The notes beneath the pieces are model-generated. The model was not told the origin of the DNA. It searched no databases and saw only the letters and a program-made list of their open reading frames with translations. Positions 8,618 to 16,118 of a stretch of DNA of 35,997 nucleotides are shown one piece after another. Each line of letters begins with the position of its first letter. Positions within the stretch are counted from its first letter, which is position 1. The stretch spans positions 1 through 35,997 of IMG/VR virus record IMGVR_UViG_3300008107_000410; one strand, 5' to 3'. The stretch is from a virus. Made by a program: the position numbers and the translations under genes.

Positions 8618-8801
8618 TTTTTTCTAATTGTTTGTTGATTTTTGCGGCTTCTTTTTGAAGTCTTAATATTTTTGTTATTGGCTGTAATTCGAGCCATTCA
8701 AAACTAGCCGAGCCTTTATAAAAATATCCAAGATTACAAATTATTGATTCAATCGAAACCTTGTTGTGAGTAAAGCCTCCTATTTTAAGGTCTTCATCCA
8801 C
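8610..8801 (-). CDS. Tail assembly chaperone, second frame (-1 frameshift extension)
   Basis: 63 codons counted from a GTG at 8801, with no RBS and no ATG, so independent translation is unlikely. It lies in the -1 frame relative to the chaperone at 8780-9241, and that gene's T_TTT_TTT site (8816-8810) lets a -1 slip enter this frame, giving ...KYLEVFFYCFVDEDLKIGGF... . The fusion would be about 210 aa, ending in a short helical domain (ITKILRLQKEAAKINKQLEK). This is the classic arrangement of G/GT-type chaperones just upstream of the tape measure gene. Confidence 0.78.
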   Translation of the reverse strand: MDEDLKIGGFTHNKVSIESIICNLGYFYKGSASFEWLELQPITKILRLQKEAAKINKQLEKNV

Positions 8802-9241
8802 GAAACAATAAAAAAAACCTCTAAATATTTAGCCAATAGCTCCTCAAAATCTTCATCGCTAATTTTTTCAATATCAAGAGAATTAAGAGGTTGTTTCATC
8901 TCTTCGTCTTTAAAAGCAACATTCAATAGTAAGTTTGCAAACAATTTAAAATAGCTAACAATGTCAAAATTAGGGCTTGCATATAAAATAGCCTTGATAG
9001 CCTTGGCATCCAAACCATTTTCATTTTCTATTTGTTCGCTTGCTTGTTGTTTTGATAAAGATTGTGTCATACCAAAAATAGCTTCTATAAACTTCTTTTT
9101 TAGCAACAAGGTTTTATCCTTATCTTTATAAGATGGTGCAGACAAATAGATTTTATCTAGATCAATAAAAGAATTTTTATCACCATCTTTAAATTGAACT
9201 TTGATAGAATTTTGTAAATCAAAAATAATTTTATCTTTCAT
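8780..9241 (-). CDS. Tail assembly chaperone (short form)
   Basis: 153 aa. I use the ATG at 9241 (MKDKIIFDLQNSIKVQFKDG) because the earlier start at 9280 lies inside the tube gene and adds an unlikely N-terminus. The protein is charged and helical, with SLSKQQASEQIENENGLDAK in the middle and DIEKISDEDFEELLAKYLEV near the end. I recognise it by position (tube gene 1 bp upstream, tape measure downstream), size and the frameshift site rather than by strong sequence motifs. It would coat the tape measure during tail polymerisation. The termination codon TAG (8782-8780) is read unless ribosomes slip at 8816-8810. Confidence 0.75.
   Translation of the reverse strand: MKDKIIFDLQNSIKVQFKDGDKNSFIDLDKIYLSAPSYKDKDKTLLLKKKFIEAIFGMTQSLSKQQASEQIENENGLDAKAIKAILYASPNFDIVSYFKLFANLLLNVAFKDEEMKQPLNSLDIEKISDEDFEELLAKYLEVFFIVSWMKTLK
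8810..8816 (-). other. -1 ribosomal slippery heptamer T_TTT_TTT
   Basis: On the minus strand the chaperone frame reads GAG GTT TTT TTT ATT. The eight-T run (8817-8810) contains T TTT TTT in the correct phase for -1 slippage. After a slip the next codons are TAT TGT TTC GTG GAT, entering the open frame that ends at 8610. The zero frame stops 10 codons later at 8782-8780, so both frames are open across the site. Confidence 0.8.
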
Positions 9242-9242
9242 A

Positions 9243-9587
9243 CTAAATTGCAGGATCGCCTTTAAACATATACTCAACAACTTCTAGATCTTCAATTTGT
9301 GGTAATTTTTCCATTACACAGCCTGAAAAATTTTGATTTCTAAACGAAATTGTGTTGTTGTCGCCATTATTATAAAAGCTTGTAAATAATTCGATATTTT
9401 CAGGGGTTGCTCTTACTGGGACACTAATAATGCTAATATTAGTCGAAACATCGCTAGTAATTAATTTTGAGCCATTAACTTGGCTAAAAACATTTCTTGT
9501 AATAGAGCCAGCTTCAATTTTAACTTTACCTTCATAAGCTATCGGTGTTCCGTTAATAACTAAATTGCCTTGTTGTAATATTGCCAT
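9243..9587 (-). CDS. Tail tube protein (Mu gpM-like)
   Basis: 114 aa, the normal length for a Mu-type tube protein. The start MAILQQGNLVINGTPIAYEG, the middle FSQVNGSKLITSDVSTNISI and VRATPENIELFTSFYNNGDN, followed by NTISFRNQNFSGCVMEKLP, fit the family: a single beta barrel that stacks as hexamers inside the sheath. It follows the sheath gene by 8 bp and precedes the chaperone by 1 bp, the fixed order sheath, tube, chaperone, tape measure. Confidence 0.85.
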   Translation of the reverse strand: MAILQQGNLVINGTPIAYEGKVKIEAGSITRNVFSQVNGSKLITSDVSTNISIISVPVRATPENIELFTSFYNNGDNNTISFRNQNFSGCVMEKLPQIEDLEVVEYMFKGDPAI

Positions 9588-9595
9588 AAATTTAT

Positions 9596-11152
9596 TTATT
9601 CAAAAGTTGGAGTAAAATTAACTATAAATTCTCTTACTTGTGTTATGATATTAGCAATCGATTCTGCTGTTATCTTGCCATCAATTAAGGTTATAACTAC
9701 TGATTGATCTAATGCATCAACAAAAGCTTTTAATTCGCTATCACCAGCTCTTAACAATACATAATTATTATTATTAGTTTTATAGCCTGATAATGCACCA
9801 TAATATTTTTTCATAAGGTTAATAAAACCTTCTTTATTTATCATAGCCCGCCCAGCTATCAATTCGCCAGTTGTTAATCGTCTACCAATTAAATCAGCTT
9901 TTAAATTGTTAAATACATATTCTCTAATAATAGTCAATGTATCAAAATAATTGACATATTTAAAAGTTTTATCGACTTGACCTTGTGCATCAGTTTTATA
10001 AGTAGTCATTGCTTCGTTAATAATGATACTTGTATTAGAAGGGTTGTTTCTTAATAAAGTTAAACCGCTATTTGCAAGCTCATCAGCTTCAACATCGCTA
10101 AAATCATTGCCACTTTCGATAATAGGTAAGCTATAAACAGGAGTTCCAGCATAAGGAACACCACCATAATAATTGCCACCGACTGTTTCACCATTAGTTG
10201 CGAAACTTGAAACATTCGCACCAACTGACAATCTTAATTCTCTAATACCAGCAAAGATTGATGCAATTACAAGTGGGTTTTCAATAATAGCTCCACCTTT
10301 TAATTTTGTTGCAGAGATTAGTTTATTAGAAATACCACAAAGTGTTTTTTGGTTTAAGCCATCTGCAAAAGTGTTTAGATTAGCATAAGTATCTACTTTA
10401 CAAAATACACCAAGTCCGTCAAGAATTTTATTATCTACATTAAATCTTGCTTCGGTAAATGTTGATAATGTAGAAGTGCCCCACTCGGCAGGATAAACAA
10501 TAGTTGTAAATCTTTTATCTACAATCGGATCGAATAATGAAGTTAAAACAGGGTTTGTTGCACCACTTGACATTGCGGTTATTGTTGCAGTTATGCCAGC
10601 AACAGAGCCATCAATAGCAAGAGAGATTGTGTTACCTTGTGTGCCATCATTTACAGCAGTTAATGCAACTGAACCAGTAGTATTTACAGCGGTTACAGGC
10701 GAATAAGTATTAGCAGTAATTGCAGTCTCTAATTTACCACCAATTACGGTTGCAGTATCGCCAACAGCAACAGCAATTTCGTATTTACCATTAATTTTTG
10801 AATCAATGTAAATAGTTAATGTGCCTACTGCGGTAGCAGTGCCTGAAAAAGCAATTGAGCCAGTTGCCGCAACACCAGAAGCATTATCGGTTAAACCAAT
10901 TGCAGAAACTTTTGGCTTAATTTTAGAAACCGATAAAGTATCAATTAAAGATCTTCCAGCTTTTGCAATTTGTGATTTTGCACCGAATAAATCGTTGAAT
11001 TCTTTTTTACTTAAAATACCTTCTTTAAGCTCACCGCTAGAAGCAGTGCCACTTATCATACAACCTACTAAAAGAATTGAGCGGTCGCCTGCATCTTTTG
11101 CGGTTAATGCTGATCTAATATTAGATGTTCCTCTTGGAAATGATTGTCCCAT
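9596..11152 (-). CDS. Tail sheath protein (Mu gpL-like)
   Basis: 518 aa. The N-terminal insertion-strand region is followed by SILLVGCMISGTASSGELKE, a surface-exposed beta domain (about residues 95-190: SIAFSGTATAVGTLTIYIDS to DGTQGNTISLAIDGS), then the conserved core with RFTTIVYPAEWGTSTL, ETVGGNYYGGVPYAGTPVYS, a segment with TLIREY-like strands (FDTLTIIREYVFNN) and the C-terminal VREFIVNFTPTF that interlocks sheath subunits. It shows that the tail is contractile. The ATG at 11152 overlaps the stop of the small upstream gene by one base. Confidence 0.92.
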   Translation of the reverse strand: MGQSFPRGTSNIRSALTAKDAGDRSILLVGCMISGTASSGELKEGILSKKEFNDLFGAKSQIAKAGRSLIDTLSVSKIKPKVSAIGLTDNASGVAATGSIAFSGTATAVGTLTIYIDSKINGKYEIAVAVGDTATVIGGKLETAITANTYSPVTAVNTTGSVALTAVNDGTQGNTISLAIDGSVAGITATITAMSSGATNPVLTSLFDPIVDKRFTTIVYPAEWGTSTLSTFTEARFNVDNKILDGLGVFCKVDTYANLNTFADGLNQKTLCGISNKLISATKLKGGAIIENPLVIASIFAGIRELRLSVGANVSSFATNGETVGGNYYGGVPYAGTPVYSLPIIESGNDFSDVEADELANSGLTLLRNNPSNTSIIINEAMTTYKTDAQGQVDKTFKYVNYFDTLTIIREYVFNNLKADLIGRRLTTGELIAGRAMINKEGFINLMKKYYGALSGYKTNNNNYVLLRAGDSELKAFVDALDQSVVITLIDGKITAESIANIITQVREFIVNFTPTFE

Positions 11153-11343
11153 TATTTACCTTTTTTTTGAGTTGATATAACTTGATTGATAACCTCAATG
11201 CAGTTATCAATAGCAGAATCTTTTAATCTATTTCGCCAAAATAAATCTGTTGGCACTCCGTCTTCATCGTTAATTTCAATGATGGTATCTTTTAGTAATT
11301 GACCCTGTGGAGTTCTTAAATTTTGGTTTAATTTTATTTGCAT
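11152..11343 (-). CDS. Small tail protein, DUF2635-like position
   Basis: 63 aa from the ATG at 11343 (MQIKLNQNLRTPQGQLLKDT); the longer TTG-type start gives an atypical lysine/tyrosine-rich leader and is not used. The pattern of charged residues with GVPTDLFWRNRLKDSAIDNC resembles the short proteins encoded directly before Mu-like sheath genes (DUF2635-type, with P..G..VP....WRRRL). Its function is unknown; position suggests tail assembly. About 70 bp separate it from the next upstream minus-strand gene, with no clear promoter. Confidence 0.65.
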   Translation of the reverse strand: MQIKLNQNLRTPQGQLLKDTIIEINDEDGVPTDLFWRNRLKDSAIDNCIEVINQVISTQKKGK

Positions 11344-11414
11344 AACAAAATAATTTTTAATATAGTTATATTGTTTATTTTTGTTAATTTTTTGCAAGGC
11401 AATAAACTATGATT

Positions 11415-12482
11415 TTATCTAGTATTTAAATCATAATCTAAACCTTGCTCTATAAATACACCTTCGACCCTTTGTAGTGGAACTCCCAAATCATAATCGG
11501 TAGTATCGCCAACTTGAATAAAGCCTTGAATTACAAAATCAAACCTATGTGTATAAGTAGCAGTTATATAATCGTCAGCTTCATCGCCTACATACTGGCA
11601 AGGTTGCATCTCTTCATCAGTTAGATCACTTTCAAAAATATAATTAGCTAGTGCTTTTAATATTGGTTTTAAATAGCCTTTGGCATTATCGGCAATATCG
11701 CCACCAAGAATTGATGTTGTTGCTGGTATAACTATATAAATACTAAAACTTTGCTGTGTCGAGTTCCAGTAGTCTTCATTTGTTCTTTTGGCAGTTGATG
11801 AGTCACCGACAACTGTATCGTTTCTATAAGCTTGGTTTTGCCCCATAACAACATAAAGCCAAGTTTCTAAAACTCCGCCTAATCCTGCTGTATAAAACTC
11901 TTGTATTCTTTGAGGTGTTGCAGAATGTGCTATTCTAGTTGCTGTGCTTACTTTTATTGTGCCTTGTGCTGGCGATTGCATTGCACCAGTTGTTGTATAG
12001 CTAAACGAAGTATCTGTTATTTTAGTTATTTGTTTATAGCCATTATATCCGTCGTAATCATCAAGCAATAAAAAACCACCATTGACATTGGTAGGGTTGC
12101 CACTTACTTTAAATGTAAAAATTAATTTACTTGGCACACTTACAAGCTCCCAAGTTCCATTAAATCCAACCGCTCCTGAGATTTCAATGCTAATTGGCAA
12201 GATTTGTGGAGCGAATAAAGACGGATCGCTTAATTTATGATCTGTCAATGCTGTTGCCGTGGCAATACCATTAGAAAAACTTATTGTGCTTAATGCAATA
12301 GGTTCTTTTGCACCTTTAATAGTTACATAATAGCCAGTTAGTAAATTGTGATTTGTTGCCGTCGTGCAAGTTATTGTAGAACCTGCCCTTGTTAATGATG
12401 AGGCATTAATAATACTTGAAAAATCATTTGTATATTTTGGCAAAATATCTTTTAGCCTATTAACAACTTGAATACCTTTCAT
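11415..12482 (-). CDS. Tail terminator-like protein with large inserted beta domain
   Basis: 355 aa. The ends look like a tail terminator or completion protein: N-terminal MKGIQVVNRLKDILPKYTND and, after the insertion, TPQRIQEFYTAGLGGVLETW, TQQSFSIYIVIPATT, YLKPILKALANYIFESDLTD and a C-terminal THRFDFVIQGFIQVGDTTDY. Between residues ~28 and 165 lies a beta-rich insertion starting LTRAGSTITCTTATNHNLLT and ending ITDTSFSYTTTGAMQSPAQG, the same domain type as in the baseplate J protein at 2618-3961. It overlaps the gp10-like gene by 4 bp. A terminator role is inferred from position before the sheath and from the C-terminal part. Confidence 0.65.
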   Translation of the reverse strand: MKGIQVVNRLKDILPKYTNDFSSIINASSLTRAGSTITCTTATNHNLLTGYYVTIKGAKEPIALSTISFSNGIATATALTDHKLSDPSLFAPQILPISIEISGAVGFNGTWELVSVPSKLIFTFKVSGNPTNVNGGFLLLDDYDGYNGYKQITKITDTSFSYTTTGAMQSPAQGTIKVSTATRIAHSATPQRIQEFYTAGLGGVLETWLYVVMGQNQAYRNDTVVGDSSTAKRTNEDYWNSTQQSFSIYIVIPATTSILGGDIADNAKGYLKPILKALANYIFESDLTDEEMQPCQYVGDEADDYITATYTHRFDFVIQGFIQVGDTTDYDLGVPLQRVEGVFIEQGLDYDLNTR

Positions 12483-12955
12483 TTTTTGCCCCCTAGCACT
12501 TGTTTTAATTTAATATCAATATTTCTTTTAATCTTATCTTTATTTTTCATAACAGTTCTTTTAAACGGCTCTCTTGCTTCCATTTTTGATGTTCCCTCTT
12601 CTAAAAATTTTGCATACTCTGGTGCATTTTCGTTTGCTCCAAACTCTAACTCCCTGTTGCCTCGAACAGCAAAATCGACTGACTTTCTAAATTTACCAGT
12701 TATTACCGCTGGTGTTTCGCTTGGTGCCGAAGCTGTGTGTAGTTTAGGTTTTTTTAATTTACTGCCACCAATTCCTTTATATACTTTATAACCTTTACCA
12801 CTTTTTGCTTGTTTCATATCTTTATTTAGATCTACAACCAATTCTTTACCTGATATATAGAAACCTTGGCGAATTGCTTTTGTTAATTCGACTGGCAGTT
12901 CGTAAAGAAACTTTAATGTTTTTTGATTTTGCGAACCTTCTTTTACTTTTATCAT
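12479..12955 (-). CDS. HK97 gp10-like / tail completion protein
   Basis: 158 aa. The core (VDLNKDMKQAKSGKGYKVYK, then PSETPAVITGKFRKSVDFAV, then PEYAKFLEEGTSKMEAREPF) is the characteristic gp10-type pattern of YAxxLExGT followed by A.PF and a basic helical end. Proteins of this class sit at the head-tail junction. Neighbours overlap by 4 bp at both ends, which indicates tight translational coupling in the connector cluster. Confidence 0.83.
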   Translation of the reverse strand: MIKVKEGSQNQKTLKFLYELPVELTKAIRQGFYISGKELVVDLNKDMKQAKSGKGYKVYKGIGGSKLKKPKLHTASAPSETPAVITGKFRKSVDFAVRGNRELEFGANENAPEYAKFLEEGTSKMEAREPFKRTVMKNKDKIKRNIDIKLKQVLGGKK

Positions 12956-13344
12956 CTTTTATTAGCATTGATTGTTTTATCGCCTTTTTCAATACTTCTT
13001 AATCTAATAATTTTATCGTCAATATCAATATTATCGGTATTTACAATCTTGTAATAAATATTTTGATACTCAATCCATAATTGTTTATCTAATGGTATTG
13101 ATGAGTTGTAGCGAACATAAAAATCAGTGTTAATCCCTTTTTCAATATTAACTCCATCTATAAATTCTCTTGCTGTGTTTGTTTTTACCATCGCCCAAAC
13201 TGTTGCTATTGTTGTAAAGCCAACTGTTGCCGAACTGTTAGGGGCATTGTTTGGAATAATTGCAGTGGTTAGAATTTTAATTCTTTTATCAAAATCACTA
13301 GTGCAAATCTTCTTTACATTTTTCTTTATTGATTGGCATTTCAT
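12952..13344 (-). CDS. Head closure / head-tail joining protein (SPP1 gp16-like)
   Basis: 130 aa. It contains DFDKRIKILTTAIIPNNAPN near the start (the family's D.R..I... motif), FTTIATVWAMVKTNTAREFI in the middle (the W A.V motif) and YNSSIPLDKQLWIEYQNIYY toward the end. These are the hallmarks of the small beta-barrel stopper that closes the portal channel. It lies between the gp6-like adaptor and the gp10-like gene, the standard order. The ATG overlaps the upstream TGA. Confidence 0.8.
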   Translation of the reverse strand: MKCQSIKKNVKKICTSDFDKRIKILTTAIIPNNAPNSSATVGFTTIATVWAMVKTNTAREFIDGVNIEKGINTDFYVRYNSSIPLDKQLWIEYQNIYYKIVNTDNIDIDDKIIRLRSIEKGDKTINANKR

Positions 13345-13904
13345 AAAAAGAATTTTTGTGGTATAATGTAGGGGTAGAATAAAGACTTAAAAAGAGAGTT
13401 GTTTTCAATTACACAATCGCCTGAGTTTTCGTAAAGGTAGGCACAAACACTTAAACAAGCTTGCTTGATAGCTTCTGGTCTGTTAGGGTAATCGGCTTTA
13501 AATGTAATTATAACTGCTTGCTTACGATCGTAAGTGCTAGGGAATTGTTTATCTTTTTTTATGTAAATTGATGAATAATACTGGTCGTCAGTAAAATAAT
13601 AATCATTAGAACTTAATGTTTGTAGTGTGTTATCAATATCATAATATTGTATTGATGTGATCGATTTTAGTTTGCTTCTTTTAACTTCTATTCCGTTGCA
13701 TTGTGGGAATGTATCAAGATATAACTTAAATTCTTTTTCGACAAATTCTCTACCAGTTATATTCTCGCCGATTTGTCTAGATACTTTGATAAATGGTGTC
13801 AAAATATTATCAAAATCAGTGCCGTCAATTCGCAAAAATGTTTTTATCTCGGCAAGTGTCAAAACTTCTGTTGTGGCATCTGTTAATAATACTATGGATT
13901 GCAT
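13341..13904 (-). CDS. Head-tail connector adaptor, gp6-like
   Basis: 187 aa, typical length. The N-terminal VLTLAEIKTFLRIDGTDFDN followed by LTPFIKVSRQIGENITGREF is the diagnostic start of HK97 gp6-like adaptors, which form a ring beneath the portal. The centre is beta-rich (VKRSKLKSITSIQYYDIDNT) and the C-terminal helix is IKQACLSVCAYLYENSGDCV. It overlaps the upstream gene by 13 bp and the head-closure gene by 4 bp. Confidence 0.87.
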   Translation of the reverse strand: MQSIVLLTDATTEVLTLAEIKTFLRIDGTDFDNILTPFIKVSRQIGENITGREFVEKEFKLYLDTFPQCNGIEVKRSKLKSITSIQYYDIDNTLQTLSSNDYYFTDDQYYSSIYIKKDKQFPSTYDRKQAVIITFKADYPNRPEAIKQACLSVCAYLYENSGDCVIENNSLFKSLFYPYIIPQKFFL

Positions 13905-14233
13905 ATAATTTTTATTTTTCTTTCACCTGCTTCGGCAGAACTTGAAACTAAACGAATAAAATTAAAAGGGTTATCGTAATTACTTTCAATTTCAATAAAT
14001 TTGTTAGATGCTACTTTAATTTCTTTTGCAGTTCCTGAGCTTGAGCCATATAATTGATAAAAAGTAATGTTATCAAGTGAACCTTCGACAAACAATTTAA
14101 CGCCAGTAAAAGCACTTGGTATTAATACACCAATTAAATGAGTTCCGCCAAGTTCGTAAGCAGTGGAGGTTGTGCTACCATTTGGTATTACTAATTCTAC
14201 AAATTCTCTTGTGTTTTGAAAATTACTCGGCAT
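13892..14233 (-). CDS. Hypothetical virion protein in the connector cluster
   Basis: 113 aa, beta-rich: FVELVIPNGSTTSTAYELGG, GVLIPSAFTGVKLFVEGSLD, then KEIKVASNKFIEIESNYDNP and NFIRLVSSSAEAGERKIKII. Proteins with this look (an extra beta sandwich with a final RL.SG....R.I pattern) are common between capsid and connector genes and may decorate the head or tail, but I cannot name a family. It overlaps the upstream gene by 11 bp and the gp6-like gene by 13 bp. Confidence 0.7.
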   Translation of the reverse strand: MPSNFQNTREFVELVIPNGSTTSTAYELGGTHLIGVLIPSAFTGVKLFVEGSLDNITFYQLYGSSSGTAKEIKVASNKFIEIESNYDNPFNFIRLVSSSAEAGERKIKIICNP

Positions 14234-14450
14234 TTTTATTTATTTTTTTTGTTTTAAATTGTTTATTTTCTAAATTGTCAATTGCCTTATCTTCGTATTC
14301 GTCAATAGCTAATTCACCCCAGCCCTCTTTTAAAAATACTTCGGCTAATTCGTCGTAAATATCGTAAATCTCACCTTGTAAATACTCAAAACATTGAGTG
14401 CCAGTTTGATTTTTTGAAGCTACGGTGGTTTTTAAAACTTTAATTTCCAT
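14223..14450 (-). CDS. Small hypothetical protein in the head gene cluster
   Basis: 75 aa from the ATG at 14450 (MEIKVLKTTVASKNQTGTQC); the in-frame TTG at 14459 is the only alternative. It is acidic in the middle (YDIYDELAEVFLKEGWGELA), resembling the short proteins of many phages whose GE.YD....A..L...G pattern precedes the gp6-like adaptor. It is the first gene after the terminator at 14474-14495, so it depends on read-through or a local promoter that I cannot see. Confidence 0.65.
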   Translation of the reverse strand: MEIKVLKTTVASKNQTGTQCFEYLQGEIYDIYDELAEVFLKEGWGELAIDEYEDKAIDNLENKQFKTKKINKNAE

Positions 14451-14468
14451 ATTAAACAATTTAATTAA

Positions 14469-14495
14469 TAAAAAGAGGGGCTTTTACACCCCTCT
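14469..14495 (-). terminator. Rho-independent terminator behind the capsid and head protein genes
   Basis: Read on the minus strand, AGAGGGG (14495-14489), an 8-nt loop TGTAAAAG, then CCCCTCT (14480-14474) form a perfect 7-bp stem, with GC pairs at the loop end and the T-rich run TTTTTATT after it. It lies 8 bp past the stop of the head protein gene. It would cut most transcripts after the capsid and head protein, lowering expression of connector and tail genes. Confidence 0.82.
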
Positions 14496-14502
14496 AATTA
14501 AT

Positions 14503-14904
14503 TTATGCAACTGGTTTAGATTTTGGGTTTCCAAGAATAACAGAAGCACCAGCAGTTAAGCCAGTTGTTACACCTGTTGAAACAAAAGATAATTTTTGAT
14601 ATCTTTTAGTTCCAATGTATCCAAATCTTGAACGAGAATGAGCAGTTGAAAGAGCGGCATCAGCCTCTAATCCAACTAAGTCCTCATCGGCAACAGATCC
14701 GCTATAAGAACCTGAAACATCACTTTCTTGTAAAAGTGGGGTTATAGTTCCGTCGGTTCTTGCACCAGTCATGCATTCATATGTTACTGATTCGTAACCT
14801 TGTGTGTCAACCTCAACACCACTAGTTGTGGTGTTGGTTGTAATTGAAGCAATATTTAAAGCATTTACTATTCTAATATTGTTTTTTAGGTCTCTACTAG
14901 CCAT
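14503..14904 (-). CDS. Head protein encoded after the capsid, probable decoration protein
   Basis: 133 aa. The sequence VEVDTQGYESVTYECMTGAR, followed by LQESDVSGSYSGSVADEDLV and SRFGYIGTKRYQKLSFVSTG, follows the pattern of small phage virion proteins placed right after the major capsid gene (E.SD..G....V...DL.G, then GY.G.KRY). It has an unusually strong RBS (AGGAG at 14917-14913, 8 nt before the ATG) and a terminator directly behind it, which suggests high copy number. A head-decoration role is inferred from position and expression signals. Confidence 0.72.
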   Translation of the reverse strand: MASRDLKNNIRIVNALNIASITTNTTTSGVEVDTQGYESVTYECMTGARTDGTITPLLQESDVSGSYSGSVADEDLVGLEADAALSTAHSRSRFGYIGTKRYQKLSFVSTGVTTGLTAGASVILGNPKSKPVA

Positions 14905-14912
14905 ATTATTTT

Positions 14913-14917
14913 CTCCT
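14913..14917 (-). promoter_or_regulatory. Strong Shine-Dalgarno AGGAG
   Basis: AGGAG inside AAAAGGAGAAAATAATATG sits 8 nt before the ATG at 14904. Most genes in this window lack such a sequence, so it marks this head gene as strongly translated and shows that the host ribosome is expected to recognise Shine-Dalgarno sequences. Confidence 0.75.
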
Positions 14918-14931
14918 TTTTAAATTAATTA

Positions 14932-16113
14932 TTATGCTGAAACTTTAAGCTTTCTCAAGCCTTCAGTTAAAACAACCTGTCCGCCAGTTCTTTTATAAAC
15001 AATAAATCGTCTTTTGCCTATAATTGCCTGAGTGTATGGATCTTCAATTAATTCAAAATTGACATTATCTACAATGTAATAACATTTACGATAATCGCCA
15101 AGAATAATTGGGAAAGTTCCAGCTCCTACATTCGGCATATCATTAGCCAAAACATAAGGCAAACCAGCGATAGTGTTTGGCATATCACGGCTACCAAGGC
15201 TAGGAACGAATAAATATTGACCGTATGTATCTTTTAATGTTCTAATATGAGAATTAAGAGTTTTACGGTTTAACATCCAAGTTAAATTATAGCCTGTTGG
15301 GATTTCGCCTTGTATTGCATAAAGAGAATCACCAGTTAAAGCCGTTGCACTTCCTGTGTTAGTTTCGCCAATTCCTGAAGCCGATAATAATCCCAATGGT
15401 TTATTAACACCGTTTCCGCTAATAAAAGCTGCACCTTCTAGTCTTGCCATATCTTCGGCAATATCGCTAGTGATTTCATTTCTCATATTAAAAGCAGAAT
15501 CATTCAATAATTCAAAAGAAATATCAGTATAAACCATCAATTTTTCAGCTTTGATAGTGTCTTTTCCGTAAGTTGAATTAGATTGAGTTGAAGTTTGAGC
15601 TTCTCCTACCCATCCACCAGCAACTAAACCAGTTCTTTTTGGAAAACTAATTTCTCCTCCTTTACTGTCACCAATGGTAATAACTCTGGCAACCGAACGA
15701 ACTGGTGAAACCTCGGTAATTTTTTTAATGATTTCATTTGCATATTCGGCAGGAGCTAAATAACCGCCTTCAGTATTATCGCCTTGGCGAAGAAATTTAA
15801 CCTCAGGATTGACTGACATTTTTACAGCACCTTTAATTAAAAGCTCTTCAAAAGATTTATACTCTTGAGTTTTGGCTTGCTTCTCATCTCCACCTAAACC
15901 TCTTTTAAGATCGGCTTCAATTGAATTAAGTCTATTTTCTAATTCTTCGGTTCTGTTAGCTTTTTCTTGAATTTCTTTTAATTTAGCTTGATTTTTTGCT
16001 TCTTGCAAATCAAGTAAAGAGTTAATTTTGGCTTCTTGCTCAGGAGATAATCTTTTAGTTTCATCCCTTAGTGCATTTAAAGCCTCCATATGTTTTTGTT
16101 CAAAATCTGACAT
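14932..16113 (-). CDS. Major capsid protein, HK97 fold with N-terminal scaffold (delta) domain
   Basis: 393 aa. The first ~110 residues are a charged coiled coil (ETKRLSPEQEAKINSLLDLQ, EENRLNSIEADLKRG-like), the delta scaffold domain normally removed by the protease. The capsid part starts near RQGDNTEGGYLAPAEYANEI and continues with VSPVRSVARVITIGDSKGGE, GWVGEAQTSTQSNS, YTDISFELLNDSAFNMRNEI and a C-terminal IIGKRRFIVYKRTGGQVVLT. All are HK97-family hallmarks. The prohead protease is 5 bp upstream, as expected. Confidence 0.94.
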   Translation of the reverse strand: MSDFEQKHMEALNALRDETKRLSPEQEAKINSLLDLQEAKNQAKLKEIQEKANRTEELENRLNSIEADLKRGLGGDEKQAKTQEYKSFEELLIKGAVKMSVNPEVKFLRQGDNTEGGYLAPAEYANEIIKKITEVSPVRSVARVITIGDSKGGEISFPKRTGLVAGGWVGEAQTSTQSNSTYGKDTIKAEKLMVYTDISFELLNDSAFNMRNEITSDIAEDMARLEGAAFISGNGVNKPLGLLSASGIGETNTGSATALTGDSLYAIQGEIPTGYNLTWMLNRKTLNSHIRTLKDTYGQYLFVPSLGSRDMPNTIAGLPYVLANDMPNVGAGTFPIILGDYRKCYYIVDNVNFELIEDPYTQAIIGKRRFIVYKRTGGQVVLTEGLRKLKVSA

Positions 16114-16118
16114 ATTGT

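Noticed and set aside
10821-11180. 119-codon plus-strand frame opposite the sheath
   Set aside because: It is an antisense shadow of the sheath gene's codon pattern; no promoter, no ACTATG context and a proline/alanine composition unlike other plus-strand genes.
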